From Paraburkholderia acidipaludis NBRC 101816 (GTDB lineage Bacteria; Pseudomonadota; Gammaproteobacteria; Burkholderiales; Burkholderiaceae), in NCBI RefSeq assembly GCF_000684975.1, contig NZ_BAXZ01000008.1, positions 41,541 to 105,540 on the forward strand: a stretch of DNA of 64,000 nt. The letters run 5' to 3'. The notes under the pieces are model-generated. The model was not told the DNA's origin. It saw only the letters and a list, made by a program, of their open reading frames with translations, and searched no databases. Below, one piece after another: positions 43,572 through 53,300 of this stretch. Position 1 is the first letter of the stretch; the number at the start of each line of letters is the position of its first letter. The translations under genes and the position numbers were made by a program.

Positions 43572-44365
43572 AAGTGGTCAGCGTGGTTTCGGCCAAGGGC
43601 GGTGTAGGCAAGACGACACTCGCCGCCAATCTCGCCTCCGTGCTTGCCGCAGCCGGCCGGCGCGTGGTGGCGGTCGATCTCGACCCGCAGAATTCGCTGC
43701 GGCTTTACTTCGGCGTGCCGCTCGACAGCGTGGACGGTCTCTCGCGCGCCGCGCTCGCGGGCGTGCCGTGGCAGCGCGCGATGGTGGACGGCGCCGACGG
43801 CGTGACGGTCCTCGCATTCGGCGCGCTCATCGAAGCGGAGCAGCATCTCTTCGAACGCCATCTGGACGAACACCCGCTCTGGCTTGCGCACGGCCTCGCC
43901 GCGCTGCGCCTGAACGCCCCGGACATCGTGATCGTCGATACGCCGCCGGGCTCGTCGGCTTATACGCGCGCCGCGCTTTCGGCGGCGCATTTCGCCGTCA
44001 ACGTCGTGCTGGCCGACGCGGCCTCCTACGCGACAATCCCGCAGATGCAGCGCATGATCGACACCTACGCGGCGCCGCGCCCGGAGTTCATCGGCGAGGG
44101 CTACGTGGTGAATCAGGTCGACCAGTCGCGCCAGCTCAACAAGGATGTGTTGCGCGTGCTGCGCGACATGCTGGGCGGCCACATGTTTCCAGGCTCGATC
44201 CACGCCGACGAAGGCGTGAGCGAATCGCTCGCCTGCAATACCTCGGTGGTTCGCTACGATCCGCTCTGCCAGGCGGCCACCGATCTGCGCGCCTGCGGCG
44301 CGTGGCTGCTTGCGGCGCTGGATGCGCCGGCAGCCCCGGCGCTGTCGCGAAGGAGCGTCGCATGA
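43568..44365 (+). CDS. bcsQ: ParA/MinD-like ATPase BcsQ
   Basis: A 265-residue SIMIBI-class ATPase. The deviant Walker A is SAKGGVGKTTLAANL at residues ~8-22; the switch region is VAVDLDPQNSLRLYFGVP and Walker B is DIVIVDTPPGSS. It is placed between bcsP and bcsA with 4-bp ATGA overlaps at both ends, so the three are translationally coupled. In E. coli BcsQ is needed for polar assembly of the synthase. It should not be confused with the replicon ParA at 36291, which is a different subfamily. Confidence 0.92.
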   Translation: MKVVSVVSAKGGVGKTTLAANLASVLAAAGRRVVAVDLDPQNSLRLYFGVPLDSVDGLSRAALAGVPWQRAMVDGADGVTVLAFGALIEAEQHLFERHLDEHPLWLAHGLAALRLNAPDIVIVDTPPGSSAYTRAALSAAHFAVNVVLADAASYATIPQMQRMIDTYAAPRPEFIGEGYVVNQVDQSRQLNKDVLRVLRDMLGGHMFPGSIHADEGVSESLACNTSVVRYDPLCQAATDLRACGAWLLAALDAPAAPALSRRSVA

Positions 44366-46578
44366 GCACCGTCCAGACCGATTCCGTCGCGGCTTCGTCA
44401 GGGGCGGCGGCGGCGCGCGCTTCGCGTCTCGAACGCTTTGCCGATGCCCGTATCTGGAGCAGCAAGCCGTTCGCCGTCGTGCTGACGCTGCTTTCGCTCT
44501 GCTCGCTCTTCTTCGTGTTCACAGTGCCGCTGCCGAACATGGAGCAACTGGTGTTCGCCACCTGCTGCTTTATTTGCGCGCTGCTCTTTCGCCGCCTGGA
44601 GGGGCATTATGCGACGCTCGTGATGGTCATGCTGTCGGTGGTTGCCTCGGGCCGGTACATGTTCTGGCGTCTCACGGAGACCACTTACTGGACGCGCCCG
44701 CTCGACGCGGTCTGGGGCCTGCTGCTCGTTTCGGCGGAAGTCTATGCAACGCTCGTGCTGATGCTCGGCTACTTCCAGACCTCGTGGCCGCTGCGGCGCA
44801 AGCCGGTGCCGCTGCCCGCCTCGCGCGCGGACTGGCCCACGGTGGACGTGTTCATTCCCACCTACAACGAGCCGCTCTCCGTCGTGAAGCCGACGATCTA
44901 CGCGGCGCTCGCGCTCGACTATCCGGCCGACAAGCTCTCGATCCACGTGCTCGACGACGGCCGCCGGCCCGACTTCAAGGCGTTTTGCGAAGAGGTGGGC
45001 GTCAACTGGACGATTCGCACGCACAACCGCCACGCAAAGGCCGGCAACATCAACGAAGCGCTGAAGATCACGCACGGCGAATACTTCGCGATCTTCGACT
45101 GCGATCACATTCCCACGCGCTCCTTCCTGCAGATCTGCCTCGGCTGGTTCCTGCGCGACCCGAAGCTCTCGATGCTGCAGACACCGCACCACTTCTTTTC
45201 GCCGGACCCGTTCGAGCGCAATCTCGACACGTTCCGCAAGGTGCCGAACGAAGGCGAGCTGTTCTACGGCCTCGTGCAGGACGGCAACGACCTCTGGAAT
45301 GCCACGTTCTTCTGCGGCTCGTGTGCATTGCTGCGCCGCTCGATGGTGGCGGAGATCGGCGGCATTGCGGTGGAGACCGTGACCGAAGACGCGCATACGG
45401 CGCTCAAGCTGCACCGCCTCGGCTACACCACGGCCTATCTCGCGATCCCGCAGGCCGCGGGTCTTGCCACCGAAAGCCTCTCGGGCCACATCGGCCAGCG
45501 CATTCGCTGGGCGCGCGGCATGACGCAGATCTTCCGCATCGACAATCCGCTGGGGGGCAAGGGTCTCTCGATCGGCCAGCGCCTGTGCTACCTGAACGCG
45601 ATGATGCACTTCTTCTACGGCGTGCCGCGTCTCGTGTTCCTGACGGCGCCGCTTTCTTTCCTGTTCTTCGGCGCCCATGTGATCCAGGCATCGGCGGCGG
45701 CCATCGCGCTCTACGCGCTGCCGCACATGTTCCATGCGAACGTCACGAACTCGCGCATGCAGAGCGCGTTTCGCCATTCGTTCTGGGCCGAAGTCTACGA
45801 GTCGGTGCTCGCTTCGTACATCACGGCGCCCACCTTGCTCGCGCTCATCAATCCGAGGCTCGGCAAGTTCAACGTCACGGCCAAGGGCGGCACGATTGCG
45901 AAGACCTACTTCGACTGGTCGATCTCGCGCCCGTACCTGATCCTGCTGATGCTGAACCTGCTCGGCTTCGCGTGCGGCCTCGTGCATATCTATCACTATG
46001 CGCACCTGCGCAGCGAGGTTCAGACCACGATCCTCAATCTCGCGTGGACGAGCTACAACATGCTGATACTCGGCGCGAGCGTGGCCGCCGCCAACGAGCA
46101 GAAGCAGATCCGCTCCGTGCCGCGCGTGGCGATGAAGATGCCCGTGATGCTGCGATTCGGCACGGGCCGCACGCTCGCCTGCGAAACGCTCGATTACTCC
46201 GAGGGCGGCGTGGGTGTCGAGCTGCCGCAGGCCATCCAGATACCGCTGCACGAAAACGTGACGGTCTCGCTCTTTCGCGGCGACGAGGAATATGCGTTCG
46301 CGGCGACCGTGAGTTTCTCCGCGCCGGGACGCGCGGGGCTGCAGTTCGTGGAGATGACGAAGGATCAGGAGTTCGACTTCGTGAAGACGACGTTCTCGCG
46401 CGCCGACGCCTGGACCGGCTGGGCCGAGGGCCGGCAACCCGACGCGCCGTTGCGCGCGCTCTCGCATGTGTTGCGCGTGGGCGTGGGCGGCATCGGCGCG
46501 CTTTTCGAACATCTTTATGGCGACTTTCGCGCGTGGACGAAACGCGGCGGCAAAGCGGCCGGACAAAAAGACAGCTAG
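44362..46578 (+). CDS. bcsA: Cellulose synthase catalytic subunit (UDP-forming)
   Basis: A 738-residue inner-membrane GT2 glycosyltransferase that polymerises UDP-glucose into beta-1,4-glucan and threads it across the membrane. N-terminal helices span about 38-145. The catalytic D,D,D,QxxRW set is complete: DDG at 198-199, DCD at 246-248, TED at 341-343 and QRIRW at 379-383. A further membrane block and the gating loop follow. The C-terminal PilZ domain has R584-xxx-R588 (RSVPR) and D611-Y-S-E-G-G, so c-di-GMP activation is expected. It starts in a 4-bp overlap with bcsQ, and bcsB starts 5 bp after its stop. Confidence 0.97.
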   Translation: MSTVQTDSVAASSGAAAARASRLERFADARIWSSKPFAVVLTLLSLCSLFFVFTVPLPNMEQLVFATCCFICALLFRRLEGHYATLVMVMLSVVASGRYMFWRLTETTYWTRPLDAVWGLLLVSAEVYATLVLMLGYFQTSWPLRRKPVPLPASRADWPTVDVFIPTYNEPLSVVKPTIYAALALDYPADKLSIHVLDDGRRPDFKAFCEEVGVNWTIRTHNRHAKAGNINEALKITHGEYFAIFDCDHIPTRSFLQICLGWFLRDPKLSMLQTPHHFFSPDPFERNLDTFRKVPNEGELFYGLVQDGNDLWNATFFCGSCALLRRSMVAEIGGIAVETVTEDAHTALKLHRLGYTTAYLAIPQAAGLATESLSGHIGQRIRWARGMTQIFRIDNPLGGKGLSIGQRLCYLNAMMHFFYGVPRLVFLTAPLSFLFFGAHVIQASAAAIALYALPHMFHANVTNSRMQSAFRHSFWAEVYESVLASYITAPTLLALINPRLGKFNVTAKGGTIAKTYFDWSISRPYLILLMLNLLGFACGLVHIYHYAHLRSEVQTTILNLAWTSYNMLILGASVAAANEQKQIRSVPRVAMKMPVMLRFGTGRTLACETLDYSEGGVGVELPQAIQIPLHENVTVSLFRGDEEYAFAATVSFSAPGRAGLQFVEMTKDQEFDFVKTTFSRADAWTGWAEGRQPDAPLRALSHVLRVGVGGIGALFEHLYGDFRAWTKRGGKAAGQKDS

Positions 46579-46583
46579 AGGAT

Positions 46584-49109
46584 ATGGAGAAAAGGACCGG
46601 GGTGTTACGCCCGCGCAGCAGCTCGGGTGAGGGAGAGAATGCACGCGTTGCAGGCGCGGCGCGCCTTGCGCACTTGCCCGCGTGCGGCTTTGCCATGCTG
46701 TTGGTCGCCATGTCTTTTTTCTGCGCGACCGGTGCAATGGCGCAAAAGACACCTGACGCCGCCGCCACCGCCACCGTGGGAGGCCGCGCTGCCGACGGTG
46801 CGACGGCCGTGGGCGCCGTGCCGCCGCCAGGACCCGCCGAGAAGTTCGATTCCCAGGCCATGGCGCAGCCGCTGCTCGCGCTGACCGCGCCGCCGCTCTC
46901 GCCGGAACAGCAGAAGCGCCTCGGCATGCGCCCGCCGACCACCGCCAATCCCGGCACGCTTGTGCCCGGCGGCCGGCGCCAGACGCTGACCTTCGCCGAC
47001 CTCGGCGCGCTCGATCCGCTGCAGTTGCGCGGCACGGAAGGCCAGAACGGCGTGCCGTTCTCGGTGCGCAACGACGAGGTCGTGACGGGCGCGGTGCTGC
47101 ATCTCATCTACAGCTATTCGCCCGCGCTGCTGCCCGATCTTTCGCAACTGAAGGTGCTCGTGAACGGCGAAGTGGCGGCGACCCTGCCGCTGCCGCACGA
47201 ACAGGCCGGCACCACGGTCGCGCGGGACATCTCGCTCGATCCGCGCTTCATCACCGAGTTCAACCACCTGAACGTTCAACTGATCGGCCATTACACGCGC
47301 GGCTGCGAAGACCCGTCCAATTCCGCGCTGTGGGCGACGGTGAGCAACGCGAGCTCGCTCGATCTGACCTACGCGTCGCTGCCGACGAAGCCCGATCTCG
47401 CCGCGTTGCCGCAGCCGTTCTTCGACCGCCGCGACGTGCGCCGGCTCGAACTGCCGTTCGTGTTCGCCGACAAGCCCGACGCCGGCATGCTCGCGGCCGC
47501 GGGCACGCTGGCTTCGTGGTTCGGCGCGCTCGCGGGCTACCGCGGCGCGCGTTTTCCGGCGCAGGTGGGCAGCGTGCCGCTTTCGGGCAACGCGGTGGTG
47601 TTCGCGCTGTCCGATTCGCATCTGGACGGTGTGACGCTGCCGGGCGTTTCCGGCCCGACGATCGCGGTCGCGGAGCGCGGCGAGCCCGCGCGCGGCGAAC
47701 TGCTGCTCGTGCTGGGCCGCAACGGCGACGAGCTGCGCACGGCGGCAAGCGCGCTCGCGCTCGGCCAGAACACCTTCTCCGGCACTAGCGTCACGGTGAG
47801 CCAGCTCACGACGCTCAAGCCGCGTGCGCCCTACGACGCGCCGAACTGGCTGCCGTCCAGCCGTCCGGTGCGCTTCGGCGAACTCGTCGACGAGCGCGCG
47901 CTCTCGGTAACCGGCTACGATGCGGGCGCAATCTCGCTGAACCTGCATGTGCCGCCCGACCTCTTCATGTGGAACACCAAAGGCGCGCCGCTCGACCTGC
48001 GCTACCGCTACTCGGTGCGCCCGCACCCGGACCGCTCGTCGCTCAACGTCAGCGTGAACAACAATTTCGTGGCGGCGCTGCAGATTCCCGCCGTGACGCC
48101 GTCGCGTTTCAGCCTGAGCAGCCTGCTCGCGCGCTTCGGCGCGGACACGTCGAGCACGGGCGTCGCGCATCGCATCGTGCACGTGCCGCCGCTCGTGCTT
48201 ACGCCGCGCTCGCTGCTGCGCCTGCATTTCTTCTACGACATCCCGAACACCGGCGAATGCACGGGGCGGCTCATCCAGAACGTGGCGGGCTCGATCGACC
48301 CGGACTCGACGATCGATCTGTCGTCGTTTCCGCACTACATGGCGCTGCCGGACCTCGCCGCGTTCGCGAACAGCGGCTTCCCGTTCACGCGCATGGCCGA
48401 CCTCTCGGAGACGGCCGTGATCCTCCCGAACGAGCCGACGCCGAGCGACTACAGCCTCTACCTGCTCGCGATGGGCCGCATGGGCGAATCGACGGGCTAT
48501 CCCGTGACGGGCGTGACGATTGCGGGCCCGGGCGACCTCGATCATCTGGCCGACAAGGATCTGCTGATGCTCGGCGGCCCCGGCCGGCAGCCCTTGCTGC
48601 GGACGTGGGCGAAGTTCATGCCGTTCTCGAGCGACGGCGATACGAGCACGTTCACGCTCTCCGATCTCGCGTTCAAGCTCGAAGACTGGTGGCACGGTCC
48701 GCACGGCGTGGAGCGCGCGCCCGCGCGCGCCGACCTCTCGCTTGTGGAGACCGGCGGCAATGCGCTGATCGCCGGCTTCGAATCGCCGCTGCGCGCAGGC
48801 CGCAGCGCGGTCGCGCTGATCAGCGCGCCGGGCGAGTCGGAAGAGGAGATCACGTCGGCGCTTCTCGACGCCGATGTGCTGCCGTCGGTCCAGGGCGCCA
48901 TGGACGTGATCCACGGCCGCTCGGTCACGGTCACGTCGAACGGCGAGGCGTACTACGTCGGCTCGCTTTCGCCCATCGAATATCTGCGCTGGGCGCTCTC
49001 GTCGCATCCGTTGCTGCTCGTGCTCTCCGGCGTGTTCGCGGCCATCGTGATCGCAGCGCTCTTCTACCGTTTCCTGCGCGCCGTTGCGTCGCGCAGGCTG
49101 AGGAATTGA
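46584..49109 (+). CDS. bcsB: Cellulose synthase regulatory/periplasmic subunit BcsB
   Basis: An 841-residue periplasmic protein anchored by a C-terminal helix (LLLVLSGVFAAIVIAALFY). ATG 46584 has GAGG directly upstream. An export signal is visible at about 35-54 (FAMLLVAMSFFCATGAMAQ) after an unusually long N-terminal tail. The BcsB landmarks are ADLGALDPLQLRGTEG, NDEVVTGAVLHLIYSYSPALLPDLSQLKVLVNGEVAATLPL, DPRFITEFNHLNVQLIGHYTRGCEDPSNSALW and FYDIPNTGECTG. It carries the carbohydrate-binding/flavodoxin-like repeats that guide the glucan across the periplasm. Its end abuts a REP-like repeat and bcsZ. Confidence 0.95.
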   Translation: MEKRTGVLRPRSSSGEGENARVAGAARLAHLPACGFAMLLVAMSFFCATGAMAQKTPDAAATATVGGRAADGATAVGAVPPPGPAEKFDSQAMAQPLLALTAPPLSPEQQKRLGMRPPTTANPGTLVPGGRRQTLTFADLGALDPLQLRGTEGQNGVPFSVRNDEVVTGAVLHLIYSYSPALLPDLSQLKVLVNGEVAATLPLPHEQAGTTVARDISLDPRFITEFNHLNVQLIGHYTRGCEDPSNSALWATVSNASSLDLTYASLPTKPDLAALPQPFFDRRDVRRLELPFVFADKPDAGMLAAAGTLASWFGALAGYRGARFPAQVGSVPLSGNAVVFALSDSHLDGVTLPGVSGPTIAVAERGEPARGELLLVLGRNGDELRTAASALALGQNTFSGTSVTVSQLTTLKPRAPYDAPNWLPSSRPVRFGELVDERALSVTGYDAGAISLNLHVPPDLFMWNTKGAPLDLRYRYSVRPHPDRSSLNVSVNNNFVAALQIPAVTPSRFSLSSLLARFGADTSSTGVAHRIVHVPPLVLTPRSLLRLHFFYDIPNTGECTGRLIQNVAGSIDPDSTIDLSSFPHYMALPDLAAFANSGFPFTRMADLSETAVILPNEPTPSDYSLYLLAMGRMGESTGYPVTGVTIAGPGDLDHLADKDLLMLGGPGRQPLLRTWAKFMPFSSDGDTSTFTLSDLAFKLEDWWHGPHGVERAPARADLSLVETGGNALIAGFESPLRAGRSAVALISAPGESEEEITSALLDADVLPSVQGAMDVIHGRSVTVTSNGEAYYVGSLSPIEYLRWALSSHPLLLVLSGVFAAIVIAALFYRFLRAVASRRLRN

Positions 49110-49110
49110 G

Positions 49111-49210
49111 ATGGCCCCCACGCCCGCTTTGCTCGCTGCCCCCCGAGGGGGCGTTCAGCCTCCTTGGGGCGGCCCGGCGGAGGCTGAGGCGGCCCCCACG
49201 CCCGCTTTTC
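49111..49210. repeat. REP-like repeat at the bcsB/bcsZ junction
   Basis: The 18-bp sequence GGCCCCCACGCCCGCTTT occurs at 49113-49130 and again at 49191-49208. Between the copies lie a GC-rich palindrome (GCCCCC, CGA, GGGGGC) and a second hairpin pairing CAGCCTCC with GGAGGCTG. Elements of this look recur in Burkholderiales intergenic DNA as far as I recall. Here it is translated as the first ~33 codons of bcsZ. Confidence 0.65.
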
Positions 49211-50352
49211 CGCTGGCTTGCCGGCTTGTCTGCGGCCTGGCGCTCGCTGCCATGACGACGTTCGCCCACGCCGCCGCGGGCGCCTGCGGCGACTGGCCGT
49301 CGTACCGCGCGTTCGTTGCGCGCTTCGTGCAGCCGGACGGACGCGTGATCGACTACGCCACGGCCGTGCAGCAGACCACCTCGGAGGGCCAGTCGTACGC
49401 CATGTTCTTCGCCCTGGTGGCGAACGACCGCGCCACCTTCGACCGTCTGCTCGCCTGGACGCGCCAAAACCTCGCGGGCGGCCAGTTCGACGCGAACGAC
49501 GTGCGGCTGCCGGCCTGGCAGTGGGGCAGGCGCCCGGACGGCGCATGGGGCGTGCTCGACCCGAATCCGGCCTCCGACGCAGACCTTTGGATTGCTTACG
49601 ATCTGCTGCAGGCGGGGCGCCTGTGGAATGCGCCCGACTACACGGCGCTCGGCACGGCGCTCGCCGCGCAGATCGCGAAGCGCGAAGTGACCGACCTGGC
49701 GGGGCTCGGGCCGATGCTGCTGCCGGGGCCGCAGGGCTTCGTCAATGGCGGCGTGACGCGCCTGAATCCGAGCTATCTGCCGCTGCCGTTGCTGCGCGGC
49801 CTCGCGCACGACCTGCACGGCGGCCCGTGGACGGCGCTCGCACAAAGCACGCTGAAGATGGTGACGAGCACGGCGCCGCGAGGCTTCGCGCCCGACTGGG
49901 TCGCCTGGCACGAAGGCCAGTTCGTCGTCGATCCGAAGACGGGCGACGTCGGCAGCTACGACGCTATCCGCGTCTATCTCTGGGCCGGCCTCGCAGCCGC
50001 GGCCGACCCGCTCGCAAAACCCTGGCTCGACGCGGTGCGCGGCATGGACGAGCGCGTCGCGCAAACCGGCGTGCCGCCTGAGAAAGTCGCGGCGACGAAT
50101 GGGGTAGGTAACGGCGAAGGGCCGCTCAGTTACTGGGGAGCGCTTGCGCCGTACTTCGCGGCGCTCGGCGACACGAAGAGCCTCGCGCTCGCGCGCACGC
50201 ATCTCGCCGCGCTCGACGGCGGCACACCGGGCCGCGAGCCCGTTTACTACGACCGCGTGCTCGGCCTGTTCGGCATGGGCGCGATCGATGGCCGCTACCG
50301 CTTCGACGCGAACGGGCAGTTGATCCCGTCGTGGAGGGGCGCATGCGAGTAA
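49111..50352 (+). CDS. bcsZ: Periplasmic endo-beta-1,4-glucanase BcsZ (GH8)
   Basis: A 413-codon GH8 cellulase that trims glucan during export. The catalytic acid is Glu-92 (TSEGQSYAMFF); Asp-156/158 (SDADLW) and the base Asp-284 (GSYDAIRVYLW) are all in place. The signal peptide core (LACRLVCGLALAAMTTFAHA) lies at residues 36-55, preceded by about 33 residues translated from a REP-like repeat. No better ATG exists before the signal, so either this start is used or a non-ATG codon near 49205-49225 is. The gene starts 1 bp after bcsB stops and overlaps bcsC by 10 bp. Confidence 0.93.
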   Translation: MAPTPALLAAPRGGVQPPWGGPAEAEAAPTPAFPLACRLVCGLALAAMTTFAHAAAGACGDWPSYRAFVARFVQPDGRVIDYATAVQQTTSEGQSYAMFFALVANDRATFDRLLAWTRQNLAGGQFDANDVRLPAWQWGRRPDGAWGVLDPNPASDADLWIAYDLLQAGRLWNAPDYTALGTALAAQIAKREVTDLAGLGPMLLPGPQGFVNGGVTRLNPSYLPLPLLRGLAHDLHGGPWTALAQSTLKMVTSTAPRGFAPDWVAWHEGQFVVDPKTGDVGSYDAIRVYLWAGLAAAADPLAKPWLDAVRGMDERVAQTGVPPEKVAATNGVGNGEGPLSYWGALAPYFAALGDTKSLALARTHLAALDGGTPGREPVYYDRVLGLFGMGAIDGRYRFDANGQLIPSWRGACE

Positions 50353-53300
50353 AGACGCGAGATCGCCGAACCGGCCGTTCCATGCCGCGACGCTCGTCGT
50401 CCGTTGCCGCGCTCGGGATGGCGCTCGCGCTCGCGGGCTGCCTCGCGCTGACGCCGATAGTTCATGCCGCGATGCCGGACCCGTTGCAGGCGTTGATCGC
50501 ACAAGGCAAGTACTGGCAGGCGCATGGCCGCGGCGACCTTGCAGAGCAGGCCTGGCAGAAAGTGCTGCGCATCGATCCGACGCAGCCGGACGCGCTGTTC
50601 GGCATGGGCATGGTCATGGCCGACCGCAAGGACGGCGGCGGCGCGGAACAGTACCTCGAAAAGCTGCGCGAGGCGGCGCCCGACTATCCGGGCATCGACG
50701 AGCTGGGGCGGCGCCTCGGCCAGACCAGCCCGCGCGACCAGACCGTGAACGACGCGCGGCGCCTCGCGCAGATGGGCAAGAGCGCCTCGGCGGTCGAGCA
50801 GTACCGCAACGCGCTGGGCGGCAAGCCCGCGACGCCTGAACTGCGGCTCGAGTATTACCAGGCGCTCTCGGCCACGCCGAGCGGCTGGGACGAGGCGCGC
50901 AAGGGCCTGGAAGAACTCGCGCGCGAGAACCCCGACGATCCGCGCTACGCGCTCGCCTACGCGCAGCACCTCACGTATCGCGACGCCACGCGCCGCGACG
51001 GTATCGCGCGGCTCGAACAGCTCGCGGGCGACAGCAAGGTCGGCCAGGAGGCGCGCGCAAGCTGGCGCCAGGCGTTGCTGTGGCTGGCGGCGCGGCCTTC
51101 GGACCAGCCGCTCTACGACGCCTACCTGAAGCTCGTGCCCGACGATCCCGCCGTGAAGGCGCGCTACGAGAGCATGGTGAAGCAGGATCAGGCGGGCCGT
51201 CTGCACGCGGAAGAAAATGCCGCGAACGACGCGCGCGGCCGCACCATCGGCCAGGGCTTCGCCGCGCTCGACCGCGACGACCTTGTCACGGCGCGGGCGC
51301 GCTTTGCTGCCGTGCTCGCTTCGTCGCCGAACGACAGCGACGCGCTGGGCGGCATGGGCATCGTCGAGCTGAAGCAGGAGCATTTCGAAGCGGCGCGCAA
51401 CTATCTCGAACGCGCATCGCGTGCGGGGAGTCCGGCGCGCTGGCGCGAGGCGCTCACGAGCGCAACGTACTGGACCTGGACGAGCGAGGCGATCGGCGCG
51501 CAGAGCAACGGCGACTTCGCGAAGGCGAAATCGTTGTACGAGCGCGCAATCGAGCTCAATCCTTCCGATATCACGGCTCAGGTGATGCTGGGCGAAGCGC
51601 TGCTTGCCAATCGCGATCCGCAGGGCGCGGAGCAGGCCTTTCGCATGGCGCTGCGCCGCCAGGCCGACAACCCCGACGCGATTCGCGGCCTGGTGGGTGC
51701 GCTCGCCGCGCAAGGCCGCGGCGACGAGGCCTTGCAGTTCGCCACCCAGCTCACTGCCGAGCAGCAGGCGAAAGCAGGCGGGCTCGACCGCCTGCGCGGC
51801 ACGGCGGAAGCGGCCCAGGCGCGCGAAGCCGAAGCGCGGGGCGACCTGGGCGCCGCGCGCAGTCTGTTCGAAGACGCACTCGTGAGCAATCCTGACGATC
51901 CATGGCTGCGGCTCGACCTGGCTCGCATCTACGTGCGCCAGGGCGCCGTGGGCACGGCGCGCAGCATGATGGACGGCCTGCTCGCGGCCCACCCCGACAT
52001 GGTGGACGCACTCTATGCAAGCGCGCTGCTTTCCGAGCAGACCAAGGACTGGTCGAACGGGCTGCGCCTCCTCGACCGCATTCCCGTCGCGCAGCGCAAC
52101 GAGGCCATGACCGAATTGCAGCATCGCCTGTGGGTCGGCCAGCAGGTCGATCTCGCCACGCAGATGGCGAAGCGCGGCCAGACCCAAGAGGCGCAGGCTA
52201 TCCTGCACAACGCCGAGCCCATCGCGCTCGCCACGCCTTCGCTCGTCGGCGCGCTGGCCGGCGGCTACGTGGCCGCGGGCGATCCGGCGCGCGCGCTCTG
52301 GCTCGTGCAGGGCGCGATGTCGACGGCGCCCGGCGATCCCGGCCTGCAATTGCAATACGCGGGCATTCTGCTCGCGAGCCATCAGGACACGCTCCTCGGC
52401 GACGTGATGCGGCGTATCGCGACGATGCAGCTCACGCCCGAACAGCGAACCGACTTCGACAACCTGAATCTCGCCATCGTCGTGCGCCAGGCCGACAAGG
52501 TGCGCACCGGCGGCGACCTGGCGAGCGCCTATGCGGTGATCGCGCCGTGGCTCGCGGCCATGCCCGACAACCCCGATCTGCAGGCCGTGCTCGCGCGCAT
52601 GTATTCGTCGGCGGGAGAGCCCGCGAATGCGCTGAAGTGCTATCAGGTCGCGCTGGGCCGCCGTCCGGACGACCTCGGCCTGCAAACCGCGGCGATCTAT
52701 GCGGCGACGGCCGCGAAGGACTGGCGCGCTGCCGAGCAGACCGCGACGACGGCGCTCGCCGCCGCCCCCGACGACCCGGATCTGCTCGCGGCCGTTGGCC
52801 GGATGTACCGCGCCGAGGGCAAGCTGTCGCTGGCGGCGCAGTACCTGAAGCGCTCGCTAGTGGCGAGCACGACGCCGCCGGGTGCGCGCATTGCGACGTC
52901 CGCGTCGAACGTGCCGCGTGGTTGGGAGGCGCTCAGCCGGCCCATTGGCGCCAATCCGCTGCCGGGCACCAATCCGTTCGAGGGCAAGACGGCGGTCGAC
53001 ACCGCCGGGGCCTCGTCGACCAACGAAGCCGGCTCGACCGCGCCTCTGCCGGCGGCGCCCGCCTGGTCCACTCTTTCGTCACCCGTCATGACCGTGCCTA
53101 CTCCGCTCCCGCCGACACAAAGCACGCCCTACGTTGTGCCCTATGCGGCACCCGCCGGGGCCAACTCGGGATACCAGCCGTCGCCCGCGACGCCGCCGCT
53201 GGCGAACGCGCCGGCTGCAGTCGCAGTCGACGGCTACGGACCCGATACCTACGGCTCCAGTGCCTCGGGCGTGCCCGCTCCCGCGCAGCCCCTGCAACCG

